From Microbacterium luteum (GTDB lineage Bacteria; Actinomycetota; Actinomycetes; Actinomycetales; Microbacteriaceae), in the NCBI RefSeq assembly GCF_015277875.1, contig NZ_CP063814.1:1426001-1490000 (forward strand): a stretch of DNA of 64,000 nt, given 5' to 3'. Under the pieces are notes generated by a model, which was given only the letters and a program-made list of their open reading frames with translations, was not told the DNA's origin and did no database searches. This document shows positions 15,620 through 24,647 of this stretch, in pieces; the first letter of the stretch is position 1; every line of letters starts with the position of its first letter. Made by a program: the position numbers and the translations under genes.

Positions 15620-16645
15620 ATGCGATCAATCGTCTACACCGGTACCGGAAGCTCCTCCGTCCTCACGCTCGCCGAGCGCGAGCCCGTCGCGCCCGGCGCG
15701 GGCGAGGTGCGCGTGCGCGTGACCGTCTCAGGCGTCAACCCCACGGACTGGAAGGCTCGCGCCGGCAGCGCGGCGCCGCTCGGATTCGACGAGGTCGTGC
15801 CCAATCAAGACGGGGCCGGCGTGATCGATGCGGTCGGCGACGGCGTCACCGACCTCGCCGTCGGCGACCGGGTATGGATCTACCTCGCCCAGCACGAGCG
15901 CCCGACCGGAACCGCGCAGGAGCACACGGTCGTACCGGCCTCGCGCGCAGTGAAGCTTCCCGATGGGATCGGCTTCGACGTGGCCGCGAGTCTCGGCGTT
16001 CCCGCGATGACGGCCCACCGCGCGCTCACCGTGCACGAGAACGGCCCGGCGCGCCTGTCGCCGAGCTCGCTCGAAGGGCGCGTCGTGCTCGTCGCCGGGG
16101 GAGCGGGGGCTGTCGGACACGCCGCCATCCAGCTCGCCGTGTGGGCAGGAGCCGAGGTCATCGCCACCGTCTCGAGCCACGAGAAGGCCGCGCTCGCCCG
16201 TGCAGCCGGCGCCCACCACACCGTGAACTACCGCGACGCCGACGCGGCCGACCAGATCAGCGCGCTCGCCCCCGCCGGCATCGATCACATCGTGGAGGTC
16301 TCGATCGCCGAGAACGCGGAGCTCGACGGTCAGGTCATCGCGAATCACGGCTCCATCGCCTACTACGCCGACAACGGCGGCGAGCAGGCCACCCTGCCGG
16401 TGCGACCGACCTTTGCGAAGAACGTGCGCACCCAGGGGCTTCTGCTCTACACCGTCGGCGAGGATGCGCTGCGCGCCGCCGCCGAGGACATCACCGCCGC
16501 ACTATACGACGGGGCGCTGCCTGTCGGCGAAGAGGCGGGGCTGCCGTTGACGTGGTTCTCGCTGGAAGAGACGGCAGCCGCTCACGACGCCGTCGAGCAG
16601 GGCGCCGTCGGCAAGGTGCTGATCGAGGTCAGCGGCGAGGCCTGA
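15620..16645 (+). CDS. zinc-free MDR/quinone oxidoreductase
   Basis: It has 341 residues: a GroES-like domain (GEVRVRVTVSGVNPTDWKAR, VPNQDGAGVIDAVG) then a Rossmann domain with VVLVAGGAGAVGHAAIQLA and AAGAHHTVNYRD. It lacks the catalytic-zinc ligands, as in NADPH:quinone reductases and zeta-crystallins. It would reduce quinones or enones with NADPH. It converges on and overlaps by 17 nt the 3' end of the broken kinase gene on the other strand. A related enzyme is at 20915-21829. Confidence 0.87.
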   Translation: MRSIVYTGTGSSSVLTLAEREPVAPGAGEVRVRVTVSGVNPTDWKARAGSAAPLGFDEVVPNQDGAGVIDAVGDGVTDLAVGDRVWIYLAQHERPTGTAQEHTVVPASRAVKLPDGIGFDVAASLGVPAMTAHRALTVHENGPARLSPSSLEGRVVLVAGGAGAVGHAAIQLAVWAGAEVIATVSSHEKAALARAAGAHHTVNYRDADAADQISALAPAGIDHIVEVSIAENAELDGQVIANHGSIAYYADNGGEQATLPVRPTFAKNVRTQGLLLYTVGEDALRAAAEDITAALYDGALPVGEEAGLPLTWFSLEETAAAHDAVEQGAVGKVLIEVSGEA

Positions 16646-16755
16646 ATCGTTCTCTGTTCCGTAGCGCTTCTTCCACCCGATTCAAGCGAGAGCTCGTGGG
16701 CCCGGCGATTTCAACAAGGGTTGTGCCTGCAAGGAGGTCTGAGTCGTCGACCAGA

Positions 16756-16808
16756 TCGAGCAGCGCGTCGTTCATCGCCTGACGAAGTTCGGGGTCCTCG
16801 TCTTCCGG
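16756..16808. repeat. 53-bp target duplication, left copy
   Basis: It is identical to 18442-18494; it encodes PEDEDPELRQAMNDALLDL of the broken kinase on the minus strand. It directly abuts the left tip of the IS1634-family element. Confidence 0.93.
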
Positions 16809-18441
16809 CCTGAATCGTGCCACTTTCGCGTGATCAGCGGCTCAGTGGCCTGGGATCGTTGATTTTCCGGGGGTGTTAGTGCGCGGCGGGGGCACTAACG
16901 ACGTCGATTTAGACTCGGTCGGTGGGGTTGTTCGTGCGGAAGGTGCGTACCGCGTCGGGGGCGACGGCGGTGCAGATCGCGCGTAAGCATCGCGGGGTCC
17001 GCACGATCGTGGAGCACATCGGTTCCGCGCACGATGACGCCCAGCTGGCGGCACTGGTCCGTATCGCGAAGGAGCGGATCACGGCCGGGCAGCTCGCGTT
17101 CGATCTCGACGCGTTGACCCCGACCGCGCCGACCGGGGTCGCACCGATTGTGACGGGTTCCCGGTCGCGGGTGCTGTGGGATCTGCTGGAGGCCACCTAC
17201 CAGGGTCCTCGGGTTCGCCGCCGCGGTCGATGATGACACGTTCATGAAGCTCGTCCTCGCCCGCGTGGTCGAGCCCACCTCGAAGGCGGACACGATCCGT
17301 GTCCTCGACGATCTTGGTGTTCCGGCGCCGTCGCTACGGACGATCTGGCGGACCCTCGCTCGCTGCGTCGAGCAGGACTGGCGGGACAAGCTTGCCGCCG
17401 CGGCCTACGCCCATGCGACCTGCGGTGGGGCGTTGAAGCTGGTGCTCTACGACGTCACCACCCTCTACTTCGAGGCCGAGGACGAGGACGCGCTCCGGAA
17501 GGTGGGGATGAGCAAGGAACGGCGGGTGGACCCGCAGATCCTGGTCGGGATGCTCGTCACCGCCGGCGGGTTCCCGCTCGAGGTCCACGAGTTCACCGGG
17601 AACACCGCCGAGACCCTCACCCTGCTGCCGGTGCTGCGCACGTTCCAGGACCGCCACCAGGTCGATGACGTGGTCGTGGTCGCCGACGCCGGCATGTTGT
17701 CCGCGTCGAATCTGAACGCGCTCGAGGATGCCGGGTTCTCGTTCATCGTCGGGTCCCGGATCAGCAAGGCCCCCTACGACCTCGCCGACCACTTCGACAA
17801 GCACGGCGGGGTCCTCCACGACGGCGAGACCATGGAATCCAAGCGCGTCATGGGGACCGGGGCGAACGCCCGGGAGCGGCGGGTGGTCTACCACTACTCC
17901 TACAAGAGGGACCGGCGAGACAACTACACGCTGAACAAGCAGGTCGAGAAGGCGCAGAAGATCGCCGACGGCACCCGGCCGCTGCGCAAGGACCGGTTCG
18001 TGAAGCTGACCGGAACCCGCCCCAGCGTCGATCAGACGCTCGTGGACCGCGCCCGCCAGCTCGCCGGCTTGAAAGGCTACGTCAGCAACATTCCCGCTGC
18101 CCGCCTCACCGGGAACGAGGTCGTCGCGGCCTACCACGACCTGTTCCAGGTCGAACGGTCCTTCCGGATGGCGAAGACCGACTTACGCGCCAGGCCGATG
18201 TTCCATCACGAGGCCGATTCGATCCACGCGCACCTCACGATCGTGTTCACCGCCCTCGCGATCTCACGCCACCTGCAAGACACCACCGGGGTCACCATCC
18301 GCAAGATCATCCGCGCTCTGCGGCCCCTCCGCGACATCACCATCAGCATCGCCGGCAACGAGATCACCGCCACCACCCCACCCGGCCCCGACGCCCACGC
18401 CATCCTCACCGCCGCGGGGCACTAACTTGGCACGACTCAGG
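16809..18441 (+). mobile_element. IS1634-family insertion sequence with a 53-bp target duplication
   Basis: The element is 1633 bp with short inverted ends (CCTGAATCGTGCCA at 16809; complement of CCTGAGTCGTGCCA at the right tip, 18441). The flanks repeat 53 bp exactly. Very long and variable target duplications are a known trait of IS1634 (Mycoplasma mycoides) and IS1549 (Mycobacterium smegmatis), in agreement with the transposase family. The transposase gene is frameshifted, so this copy is probably immobile without help. Confidence 0.92.
16922..18425 (+). pseudogene. IS1634-family transposase, frameshifted
   Basis: The first frame (GTG 16922 to 17233) encodes RKVRTASGATAVQIARKHRG..RSRVLWDLLEATYQ and then runs into an out-of-frame stop. 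The homologous sequence resumes in another frame as LGFAAAVDDDTFMKLVLARVVEP and continues to 18425 with KLVLYDVTTLYFEAED, VVVADAGMLSASN and QVERSFRMAKTDLRARP, the DDE residues. The break lies near 17208-17214 (CAGGGTCCTCGGG), equal to one extra base. Joined, it would be about 500 residues, the family length. Programmed shifting is not known for this family, so I treat it as a mutation. Confidence 0.85.
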
Positions 18442-18494
18442 TCGAGCAGCGCGTCGTTCATCGCCTGACGAAGTTCGGGGTCCTCGTCTTCCGG
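18442..18494. repeat. 53-bp target duplication, right copy
   Basis: An exact repeat of 16756-16808, in the same codon phase of the broken kinase gene. Confidence 0.93.
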
Positions 18495-18884
18495 GGCTCG
18501 AAAGTCGTCATACCCCGTCGCTGGGAGCACCACGAGCAGGTCGACCGCGCACATCGCCTGCGCGATGAGAGCGGCGGCACGTATGCGAACCTCCTCCTGG
18601 AGGCGAATGCGGCGCAGATGGTCCATCGCGGCCAGGTAGGCGAGGAAGTCGAGGGGGCCGCGTTCCGCGATGACTCGATCAGCGGGCGAGAGCTCGACGA
18701 GACGGTCCGCGGAGAGGCGAAGCTGCGCGAGATAGGTCGATGCGTCGGGCTCATCCGCGGCCGTGTCGACCAGCTCGAAAGGATCGGGAAGTACTTCGTA
18801 CTCTGGATGCGACGCGGCAAAGTCTCCGATGAGCGTACTCTTGCCGATCGCGTGCGTCCCCGAGACGACGATCCGCATTCCCGG

Positions 18885-18890
18885 ATCTTA
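18885..18890 (-). promoter_or_regulatory. -10 box TAAGAT, leaderless start of the kinase pseudogene
   Basis: The box lies 6 nt before ATG 18878; the intervening bases give no ribosome-binding site. Confidence 0.5.
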
Positions 18891-18962
18891 GCCCGAGGTT
18901 CGGCGAGCACGCATGCGCGAGCTTGAGTGGGAGTGCGGAGCAAACGAACCCGCGGGTCAGCT

Positions 18963-19643
18963 TCAGGTCAGCTCCATGAGCCGTGCGTCCGACACGCGTC
19001 CGCCGACCTCGACCTGCTGACCCAGGTAGCGCGCGTGGGTGTAGACCCGCGATCCGAGACCCTGGGTGATGTCGAGGTCTCGACCGAGTTCCGCCGTCAG
19101 GCGGACGGCGGCCGCGCCGGTCGCCTCGTCTTCGCGGATGCCGAGGTCGGGTGCGAACATGCGGGAACGCACGGTGCCGGCCTCACGATCGATCCACGCC
19201 CAGACGTAATTGGCCCCGAAGGAATAGGCGTCGGGGTCGACGGCGGTCACTTCGGACGCCTCATCGAGCTGGGTGAAGGTGAACTCGGGGCACCACTGGG
19301 GCAGAGCGTTGACGAACACCCGATCGCCGTCGAAACGCACCCGGGCGCTGCCGGCGGGAACGTCGATCTCCTTGACGTCTTCATCCGTGCTCCGCAGCCA
19401 TGCCGCGAGTCCGACGACGGGGTGCCCGGCGAAGCGCAACTGCCGCGACGGGGTGAAGATCCGCGCCGTGACCGTGCCGTCGTCGACGGCGTCGATGAAG
19501 ATCGTCTCGCTGAAACCGAGGTCGGTGGCGATGTCCTGCTCGCGCTTCTTCGTCTGCGGTGACGCCCACACGATTCCCAGAGGATTGCCGTGCTCGCCGT
19601 CGTCATCGACGAACACGTTGACGACATTCACCATCAGACTCAT
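18963..19643 (-). CDS. PhzF-family isomerase/epimerase
   Basis: The protein has 226 residues in two similar halves of the PhzF fold. Family motifs are GNPLGIVW near the start, GFSETIFID with the catalytic Glu, LRFAGHPVVGLAAWL, and in the second half DLGIREDEATGAAA. PhzF enzymes isomerise phenazine precursors or related acids, but stand-alone homologues like this one have unknown substrates; there are no phenazine genes here. It is a little shorter than the usual 260-300 residues. Confidence 0.85.
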   Translation of the reverse strand: MSLMVNVVNVFVDDDGEHGNPLGIVWASPQTKKREQDIATDLGFSETIFIDAVDDGTVTARIFTPSRQLRFAGHPVVGLAAWLRSTDEDVKEIDVPAGSARVRFDGDRVFVNALPQWCPEFTFTQLDEASEVTAVDPDAYSFGANYVWAWIDREAGTVRSRMFAPDLGIREDEATGAAAVRLTAELGRDLDITQGLGSRVYTHARYLGQQVEVGGRVSDARLMELT

Positions 19644-19698
19644 CCCGCGATTCTTGCAGGGTCGAGAGCGTCGCGTGACGCGTTGACACCGACGCCTC

Positions 19699-19704
19699 TA
19701 CCTT
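19699..19704 (+). promoter_or_regulatory. -10 box TACCTT, leaderless start at 19711
   Basis: The box is 6 nt before the ATG of the alpha/beta hydrolase. Confidence 0.4.
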
Positions 19705-19710
19705 TGGTTC

Positions 19711-20487
19711 ATGACAGGCGCACCCGACACCGCCGCTCCACTCGTCCTCGCTCACGACATCGCCGGTTCCGGCCCGTTGCTCGTGCTCATCCACGGCATC
19801 ACCGAGAACCGCGCCGTGTGGGACCCCATCGATCTCACCGCCGACTTCGAGGTGCTCCGCGTCGATGTGCGCGGTCACGGCCGATCAGCCCTCCAGGCGC
19901 CGTTCGATCCACTCACCCTCGCGGCTGACGTGCACGCGACCGTCGAGGCCGTGCGCCCGGGCGCGGTGCCCATCGTGGTCGGACACTCGATGGGCGGCAT
20001 CATCGCCACCGCGTACGGCTCCACGTATCCCACCCGCGGCGTCGTCAACATCGACCAGCCGCTCGCTCTCGGCGACATGCAGGAGCGTGTGAAGAAGATG
20101 GAACCGCTGCTGAGGAGCCCGCTGTTCCCGCTCCTCGTGAGCGGACTCTTCCGCTCGATGAAGGGACCCCTCCCGAAGGCGGAGAACAAGCGGCTCGCCC
20201 GGCTGCGCACCCCTCGGCGGGAGGTCGTGCTCGGCGTGTGGGCTCCGATGCTCACACAGACTCCCGAGGAACTGGCCGTCACCGTCGACGAAACCGTCGC
20301 GGTGCCGCCGAATGTGCCCTATCTCGTCATCGCCGGGCTCGACCCCGGGCCGGACTATGTCGCGTGGCTGCGCGAGCGCATCCCGAGCACCTCCTACGAG
20401 GTGTGGCAGGCGACGCACTACCCGCACCTCGCCGAACCCGAGCGCTTCGTCGCCCGCATGAGGGAGTTCGCCGCCGCGGCGGGGTGA
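19711..20487 (+). CDS. alpha/beta-fold hydrolase
   Basis: It has 258 residues with the oxyanion strand LLVLIHGITENRAVWDP, DVRGHGRS, the nucleophile elbow VGHSMGG (Ser about 92), an acid near VIAGLDPGPDYV and a late His in QATHYPHLAEPERF. It is a cytosolic serine hydrolase acting on an ester, lactone or similar bond; the substrate is unknown. The lid (PLFPLLVSGLFRSMKGPLP) is short. Confidence 0.85.
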   Translation: MTGAPDTAAPLVLAHDIAGSGPLLVLIHGITENRAVWDPIDLTADFEVLRVDVRGHGRSALQAPFDPLTLAADVHATVEAVRPGAVPIVVGHSMGGIIATAYGSTYPTRGVVNIDQPLALGDMQERVKKMEPLLRSPLFPLLVSGLFRSMKGPLPKAENKRLARLRTPRREVVLGVWAPMLTQTPEELAVTVDETVAVPPNVPYLVIAGLDPGPDYVAWLRERIPSTSYEVWQATHYPHLAEPERFVARMREFAAAAG

Positions 20488-20540
20488 GGGATCATACGCC
20501 CGTGGTTGCGTGGGAGACCCCGCGACGGGATGCTGGCGGG

Positions 20541-20882
20541 ATGGAAACGCTCTGGATCGTCCTCGCCGTCATCGGAGCGGCCTGCTACGCCGGAGGAGTG
20601 ATCGCGTACGCGCGATCGAACCCCGGCACGGTGATCCCGTGGTCGAAGCAGCCCGAGGGCGAGAAGCCGTGGATGGCGGTGCTGCGTGGCATCGGTATCG
20701 TGCTCGTGCTGCTTGGGGTCGTCATGTGGGCGATCACCCGTTCGGCGACGTGGGAAGGGCCAGGTCTCGGGTGGCTGGCCGGCCTGCTGATCGTCGCGTT
20801 CCTGCTGCCCGCAGCGATCGTGATCATGGTCGTCAACAGCCGGATCTCGCGCAACGAGAAGGAGCGGCACGGGCGACCGTAG
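20541..20882 (+). CDS. small membrane protein
   Basis: The protein has 113 residues with three predicted transmembrane helices (about 3-23, 50-66 and 77-100) and a basic tail (SRISRNEKERHGRP). It has no recognised family. It starts at ATG 20541 and ends 32 nt before the next gene, so the two may be cotranscribed. Confidence 0.65.
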   Translation: METLWIVLAVIGAACYAGGVIAYARSNPGTVIPWSKQPEGEKPWMAVLRGIGIVLVLLGVVMWAITRSATWEGPGLGWLAGLLIVAFLLPAAIVIMVVNSRISRNEKERHGRP

Positions 20883-20914
20883 GCTGGCGGAACCACCGCA
20901 AGGAGGAGGTCGCC

Positions 20915-21829
20915 ATGAGCCGTGCCGTGATGTACGACGAGGTCGGAGCACCCCAGGTGCTCCACGTCAGTGAGGTGGCGGATGCCGCGCCCGGCCCGGG
21001 CCAGGTTGCGGTGCGCATTCGCGCCGCCGGCGTGAACCCCTACGACGCCAAGGTGCGCAGCGGCTTCATCACGCTGAAGACGGCCTTCCCGCGGCGCATC
21101 GGATCGGACCTCGCCGGCACGGTCGAAGCGGTCGGGGAGGGAGCGGCCTACGCCGACGGCACACCGATCGAGGTGGGAGACGAGGTGGCGGGCAGCGGTC
21201 CCGGAAGCATCGCGGAGCGGACGCTGGCGAAGTCATCCGCGCTCGCCCGGCGACCGGAGAATGTGCCGGTGGAAGTCGCCGGCTCGCTGTGGGTCGCGGG
21301 CCTCACGGCGGTGTCGTGCGTGACGACGGTTCCCGTCGGCCTCGACGACACGCTGCTCGTCGGGGGTGCCTCGGGTGCGGTGGGCACGGTCGTGTGTCAG
21401 CTCGCCGTTGCGGCCGGTGCGCGGGTGATCGGAACGGGATCCCGGGCCAACGCCGAGCTCATCCGCTCCCTCGGTGCGGAGCCCGTCGAGTACGGCGAAG
21501 GCGCCGGAGACCGGGTCGCCGCGCACGGCACGATCACGGCCGTGATCGACTGCCACGGGCGCGACGCGCTCGACATCGGCATCAGCCTCGGCGTGCCCAC
21601 CGAACGGATGACCGCGATCGCGGCGTATGCGGCCCTCGATGAGCTGGGCGTGCCGAACGTCGAGCGCGCGGCCCGCACGTCGGAGAACTTCGCCATGCTG
21701 CTCGACCGCATCGCTTCGGGTGAGCTCGCGTTTCCGGTCGCGCAGACGTTCCCGCTCGACGACATCGTCGCCGCGTTCACGGCAGTGGAGTCGTCGCACG
21801 CGCCCGGAAAGATCGTCGTGATCCCCTGA
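20915..21829 (+). CDS. NADPH:quinone oxidoreductase-like MDR enzyme
   Basis: It has 304 residues from ATG 20915, preceded by a strong AGGAGGAGG. A GroES-like half (GQVAVRIRAAGVNPYDAKVR, RIGSDLAGTVEAVG) is followed by a Rossmann half (LLVGGASGAVGTVVCQLAVAAGA). There are no zinc ligands. The family reduces quinones or enones with NADPH. It is a paralogue of the enzyme at 15620-16645 with clear divergence. Confidence 0.87.
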   Translation: MSRAVMYDEVGAPQVLHVSEVADAAPGPGQVAVRIRAAGVNPYDAKVRSGFITLKTAFPRRIGSDLAGTVEAVGEGAAYADGTPIEVGDEVAGSGPGSIAERTLAKSSALARRPENVPVEVAGSLWVAGLTAVSCVTTVPVGLDDTLLVGGASGAVGTVVCQLAVAAGARVIGTGSRANAELIRSLGAEPVEYGEGAGDRVAAHGTITAVIDCHGRDALDIGISLGVPTERMTAIAAYAALDELGVPNVERAARTSENFAMLLDRIASGELAFPVAQTFPLDDIVAAFTAVESSHAPGKIVVIP

Positions 21830-21925
21830 TGTCGCGACATCGCGCCCAGCGCAACCCCTCCGGCCGATTTGCCTCCGGCTGAGAGGCTGGCGAGGTTCGA
21901 CGCACCCGCATCCCCGGAGGAGCCC

Positions 21926-22588
21926 ATGGCCGACACCGCGATCTTCGACGTCGACGGAACCCTCGTCGACACCAACTATCAGCACGCACTCGCGTGGTAC
22001 CGCGCGTTCCGGCGGTATGACATCACTCCCGCCGTGTGGCGCATCCATCGCGCGATCGGCATGGGCGGCGACAACCTCGTCACCGCCATCGCCGGTGAAG
22101 ACGTCGAGAAGGCGCACGGCGACGAGCTTCGCGCGGCGTGGACCGAGGAGTTCGAGCCGATGCTGGATGAGATCCAGCCCTTCGAGGGGGCTCGTGCCCT
22201 GATCGACGAGGTCGCGTCCCGTGGCTTCCGCCTCGTGCTCGCCAGCTCCGGTCAGAAGGCGCACGTGGAGCACTTCCTCGACCTGCTCGGCGGGCGCGAG
22301 GTCGCCGACGCGTGGACGACATCCGACGACGTCGATGCGACCAAGCCCGAGCCGGACCTCGTCGGCGTCGCGCTGCAGAAGGTCGACGGCGCGTCCGGCG
22401 TGATGATCGGCGATTCGGTGTGGGATGCGGTCGCCGCCGGCAAGCTCGACGTACCCACGATCGCCGTGCGCACCGGCGGTTTCTCCGAAGCGGAACTCCG
22501 GGAGGCCGGTGCGTTCCGGGTGTACGAGTCGCTGGTCGAACTTCACGAGAACCTCGACGGCGGACCCCTCGCACGATCGACGCGCTGA
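21926..22588 (+). CDS. HAD-superfamily phosphatase
   Basis: The protein has 220 residues from ATG 21926 (GGAGG 6 nt upstream). HAD motif I is FDVDGTLVDTN, motif II LASSGQK, motif III K in DATKPEPD, motif IV IGDSVWDAVAA. The cap is the small helical type of phosphoglycolate phosphatase/beta-phosphoglucomutase relatives. It dephosphorylates a small metabolite; which one cannot be read from sequence. Confidence 0.87.
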   Translation: MADTAIFDVDGTLVDTNYQHALAWYRAFRRYDITPAVWRIHRAIGMGGDNLVTAIAGEDVEKAHGDELRAAWTEEFEPMLDEIQPFEGARALIDEVASRGFRLVLASSGQKAHVEHFLDLLGGREVADAWTTSDDVDATKPEPDLVGVALQKVDGASGVMIGDSVWDAVAAGKLDVPTIAVRTGGFSEAELREAGAFRVYESLVELHENLDGGPLARSTR

Positions 22589-22596
22589 GCGCGCGG

Positions 22597-22935
22597 TCAG
22601 GCGCTCGGGCGGGGCGGGTCGTCGGACTCCGGGTCGTTTCCAGGCGCCGCGGTGTCTTCGTCGTTCGACGGCGTGTGCGATCGGCGGATGGTCCCCGCCT
22701 CGACCACGGCGTGGATGAACTCCGCCCCGTGGGTGGCGACCGCGGAGATCACGAGCCCGGCCGCGGTGAAGGTGAGGCCCGACACGATGAAGACGCCGGC
22801 CCCGCGCATCCCGTCGACATCGTCGCTCATGCTCGCTGTCACGGTCGCGGTGAGAGCGACCACGGTGACGCCGATGCCACCGGCGAGCAGCGCTCGCGTG
22901 AAGATCCCGATGCGGGAGCGGGGCGCGGCGGTCAC
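22597..22935 (-). CDS. small membrane protein
   Basis: It has 112 residues with two transmembrane helices (about 10-35 and 45-68) and an acidic, Pro-rich cytosolic or extracellular tail. The GTG start at 22935 is fixed by a TAGCCT box 6 nt upstream. It has no recognised family. It converges on the HAD gene with only 8 bp between stops. Confidence 0.65.
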   Translation of the reverse strand: MTAAPRSRIGIFTRALLAGGIGVTVVALTATVTASMSDDVDGMRGAGVFIVSGLTFTAAGLVISAVATHGAEFIHAVVEAGTIRRSHTPSNDEDTAAPGNDPESDDPPRPSA

Positions 22936-22941
22936 AGGGGC

Positions 22942-22947
22942 AGGCTA
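22942..22947 (-). promoter_or_regulatory. -10 box TAGCCT, leaderless start at 22935
   Basis: The box is 6 nt before GTG 22935. Confidence 0.45.
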
Positions 22948-23048
22948 ACCCGGCCCGATCCGCGCTGGGCCGGATCCGGGAACGAGAACGACGGGCGTCG
23001 CTGATGCAACCCCTTCACCGTCGCCGTGCAGCTGGTGACGATGGCCTC

Positions 23049-23615
23049 ATGCGTGAACGAGAGAAGACCACCGGAACCCGTGCGCGCGACCGTGCGAGGA
23101 CACGCCTGACAGGCGTGATCATGCTCCTGGCGGCTGTGGTCGCAGGCACCAGCGCGTGCAGCTTTTTCGTCGACGAGAACGAGTACCGCTCCTCTGCGGG
23201 CGACGGAGTCAACGTCGAGGGTCTGGGAGACGTGGCCGTACGCAACGTTCTCGTCGTCGCCAACGACGACGGCACGCGGGGGAACCTCGTCGCCGCCGTC
23301 GTGAACAACAGCGACCAGGAGCGCTCGATGACCGTTTCCGTCGGCGATCCCGTGCAGGACACCCTTCGCATCGATGTGGCGGCCGACAGCACCGTCAGCT
23401 ACGGCGCGCGCGACAGCCTGGACGACCCGCCTCTCATCGACCCGCTGGACGCTGATCCCGGCGGAACCATCCCCGTGACGTTCGAAACCGACGTCGCTGA
23501 GGCCGTCACCGTGCAGGTGCCGGTGCTGGGGGGATGCCTGGAGTATCTGCGGCAGATCGAACCGAACGCGGAGGGTCCGGAAGAGTGCCCCTGGTACGTC
23601 GACGTCGAGCCGTAG
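23049..23615 (+). CDS. putative lipoprotein
   Basis: The protein has 188 residues from ATG 23049: a basic N-terminus, a hydrophobic segment (TGVIMLLAAVVAGTSAC) ending in a lipobox Cys at about 37, then an extracellular domain with beta-rich text (VAVRNVLVVANDDGTRGNLVAAVVNNS, RIDVAADSTVSYG) resembling DUF4352 or copper-chaperone-like immunoglobulin folds. This type is common in actinobacteria beside cell-envelope genes. The role is unknown. Confidence 0.75.
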   Translation: MREREKTTGTRARDRARTRLTGVIMLLAAVVAGTSACSFFVDENEYRSSAGDGVNVEGLGDVAVRNVLVVANDDGTRGNLVAAVVNNSDQERSMTVSVGDPVQDTLRIDVAADSTVSYGARDSLDDPPLIDPLDADPGGTIPVTFETDVAEAVTVQVPVLGGCLEYLRQIEPNAEGPEECPWYVDVEP

Positions 23616-23642
23616 AGGCACAGAGGCGCCGCATGCGAGGGA

Positions 23643-24470
23643 TCAGTCTCGGTTCTGCCGGCGGAGCGTGAAGAGCTCGCCCTCCCGCACGATGCGCAGC
23701 ACGGTCACCAGCAGCAGCCCGCCCAGAAGGTTCAGCACCAGCACCGGCAGGAACCACAGCAGCCAGTCGAGGTAGGTGATCTCGGCGCCGCTCAGGATCG
23801 CACCGAAGGCGAACAGCGAGTCCAGGATCGAGTGGAACAGCTGGAAGCCGGCCAGGATGAAGCCGCCGGCGACCGCTGCGACGATCTTGGCCGGTTCCGA
23901 GTCCGTCCCCTCCTGCATGCGGGTCATCAGTGTGATGACCGCACCGCCGAGCACGGACAGCATCACGAAGCGCCAGTCGAGGGGAGCATCCAGGAAGTGG
24001 TGCGCCGTCTCATCCAGCACCGTGTGCCACTCGGGGAAGGCGAGCACGATGATCGCCATGACGAGCCAGCCGCCGGCGAGGTTCGCGAGCAGGGTGCCGC
24101 TCCACAGTCGCAGCAACTGGCCGATCGTTCCTTCGCGGGCGATGAGGGCTGCGATCGGCATGAGGAAGTTCTCGGTGAACAGCTCGCTGTGCGCCATGAG
24201 CAGGGCGAGGAGGCCGATGCTGAACGCGAGACCCGCGAGCAGCTGGTCGTCCGTTGCGTAGAGGACGCCGATGTAGGCCAGCACGCCCACGCCGACTTCG
24301 ATGCCGCCGAGGAACCCGGTGACGGTCGTTGCGCGAAAGGTGCGGTGGAGTCGCTCCGCGCCCTCGCCGACGACGTCTTCGAACTCCAGCTCGAGCTCCT
24401 CCTCGACGGGACCCTCGTTGTCGCCGTCTCGCCGGCGTTCGTCGGCGCGCCGCTCGTGATCGTCTCGCAT
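23643..24470 (-). CDS. formate/nitrite transporter (FNT) family protein
   Basis: The protein has 275 residues from ATG 24470. After an acidic N-terminal extension of about 45 residues comes the six-helix FNT pore: FLGGIEVGVGVLAYIG, MAHSELFTENFLMPI, LANLAGGWLVMA and GFQLFHSILDSLFAFGAILSG, where the His of FHSILD fits the conserved central-pore His. The extension makes it closer to the YfdC branch than to FocA. It would pass a small monovalent anion across the membrane. It is divergent from the LCP gene over 177 bp. Confidence 0.85.
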   Translation of the reverse strand: MRDDHERRADERRRDGDNEGPVEEELELEFEDVVGEGAERLHRTFRATTVTGFLGGIEVGVGVLAYIGVLYATDDQLLAGLAFSIGLLALLMAHSELFTENFLMPIAALIAREGTIGQLLRLWSGTLLANLAGGWLVMAIIVLAFPEWHTVLDETAHHFLDAPLDWRFVMLSVLGGAVITLMTRMQEGTDSEPAKIVAAVAGGFILAGFQLFHSILDSLFAFGAILSGAEITYLDWLLWFLPVLVLNLLGGLLLVTVLRIVREGELFTLRRQNRD

Positions 24471-24647
24471 GCGTCCATCCTGGCCGGGCGCGGCCGAGCA
24501 TGTGGGGACTTGACCACAGGTCGCCCCCGTGCGAGCGGGCGTCGGGCGAGTGCGGAGCGGAAGCTGGATCGGGCGGTCACCAGCGTCTAGCGTGAGGGGA
24601 ACGACGTCGACGACCGACGGAGCGGGCGTCGACGCTGGAGGAGACGC

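Larger units (their letters stand above)
16629..18878 (-). pseudogene. small P-loop kinase-like NTPase, split by an IS1634-family element
   Basis: The 5' part (18878 to 18442) begins MRIVVSGTHAIGKSTLIGDF, a Walker A motif, then DRVIAERGPLDFLAYL and LLVVLPATGYDDF. The 3' part (16808 to 16629) continues VDDSDLLAGTTLVEIAG. Removing the element and one copy of the 53-bp repeat restores one frame of about 187 residues, codon phase matching on both sides. The fold resembles NadR-like or dephospho-type small-molecule kinases (AAA_28); the substrate is unknown. A TAAGAT box 6 nt before the ATG marks a leaderless start. Confidence 0.88.
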
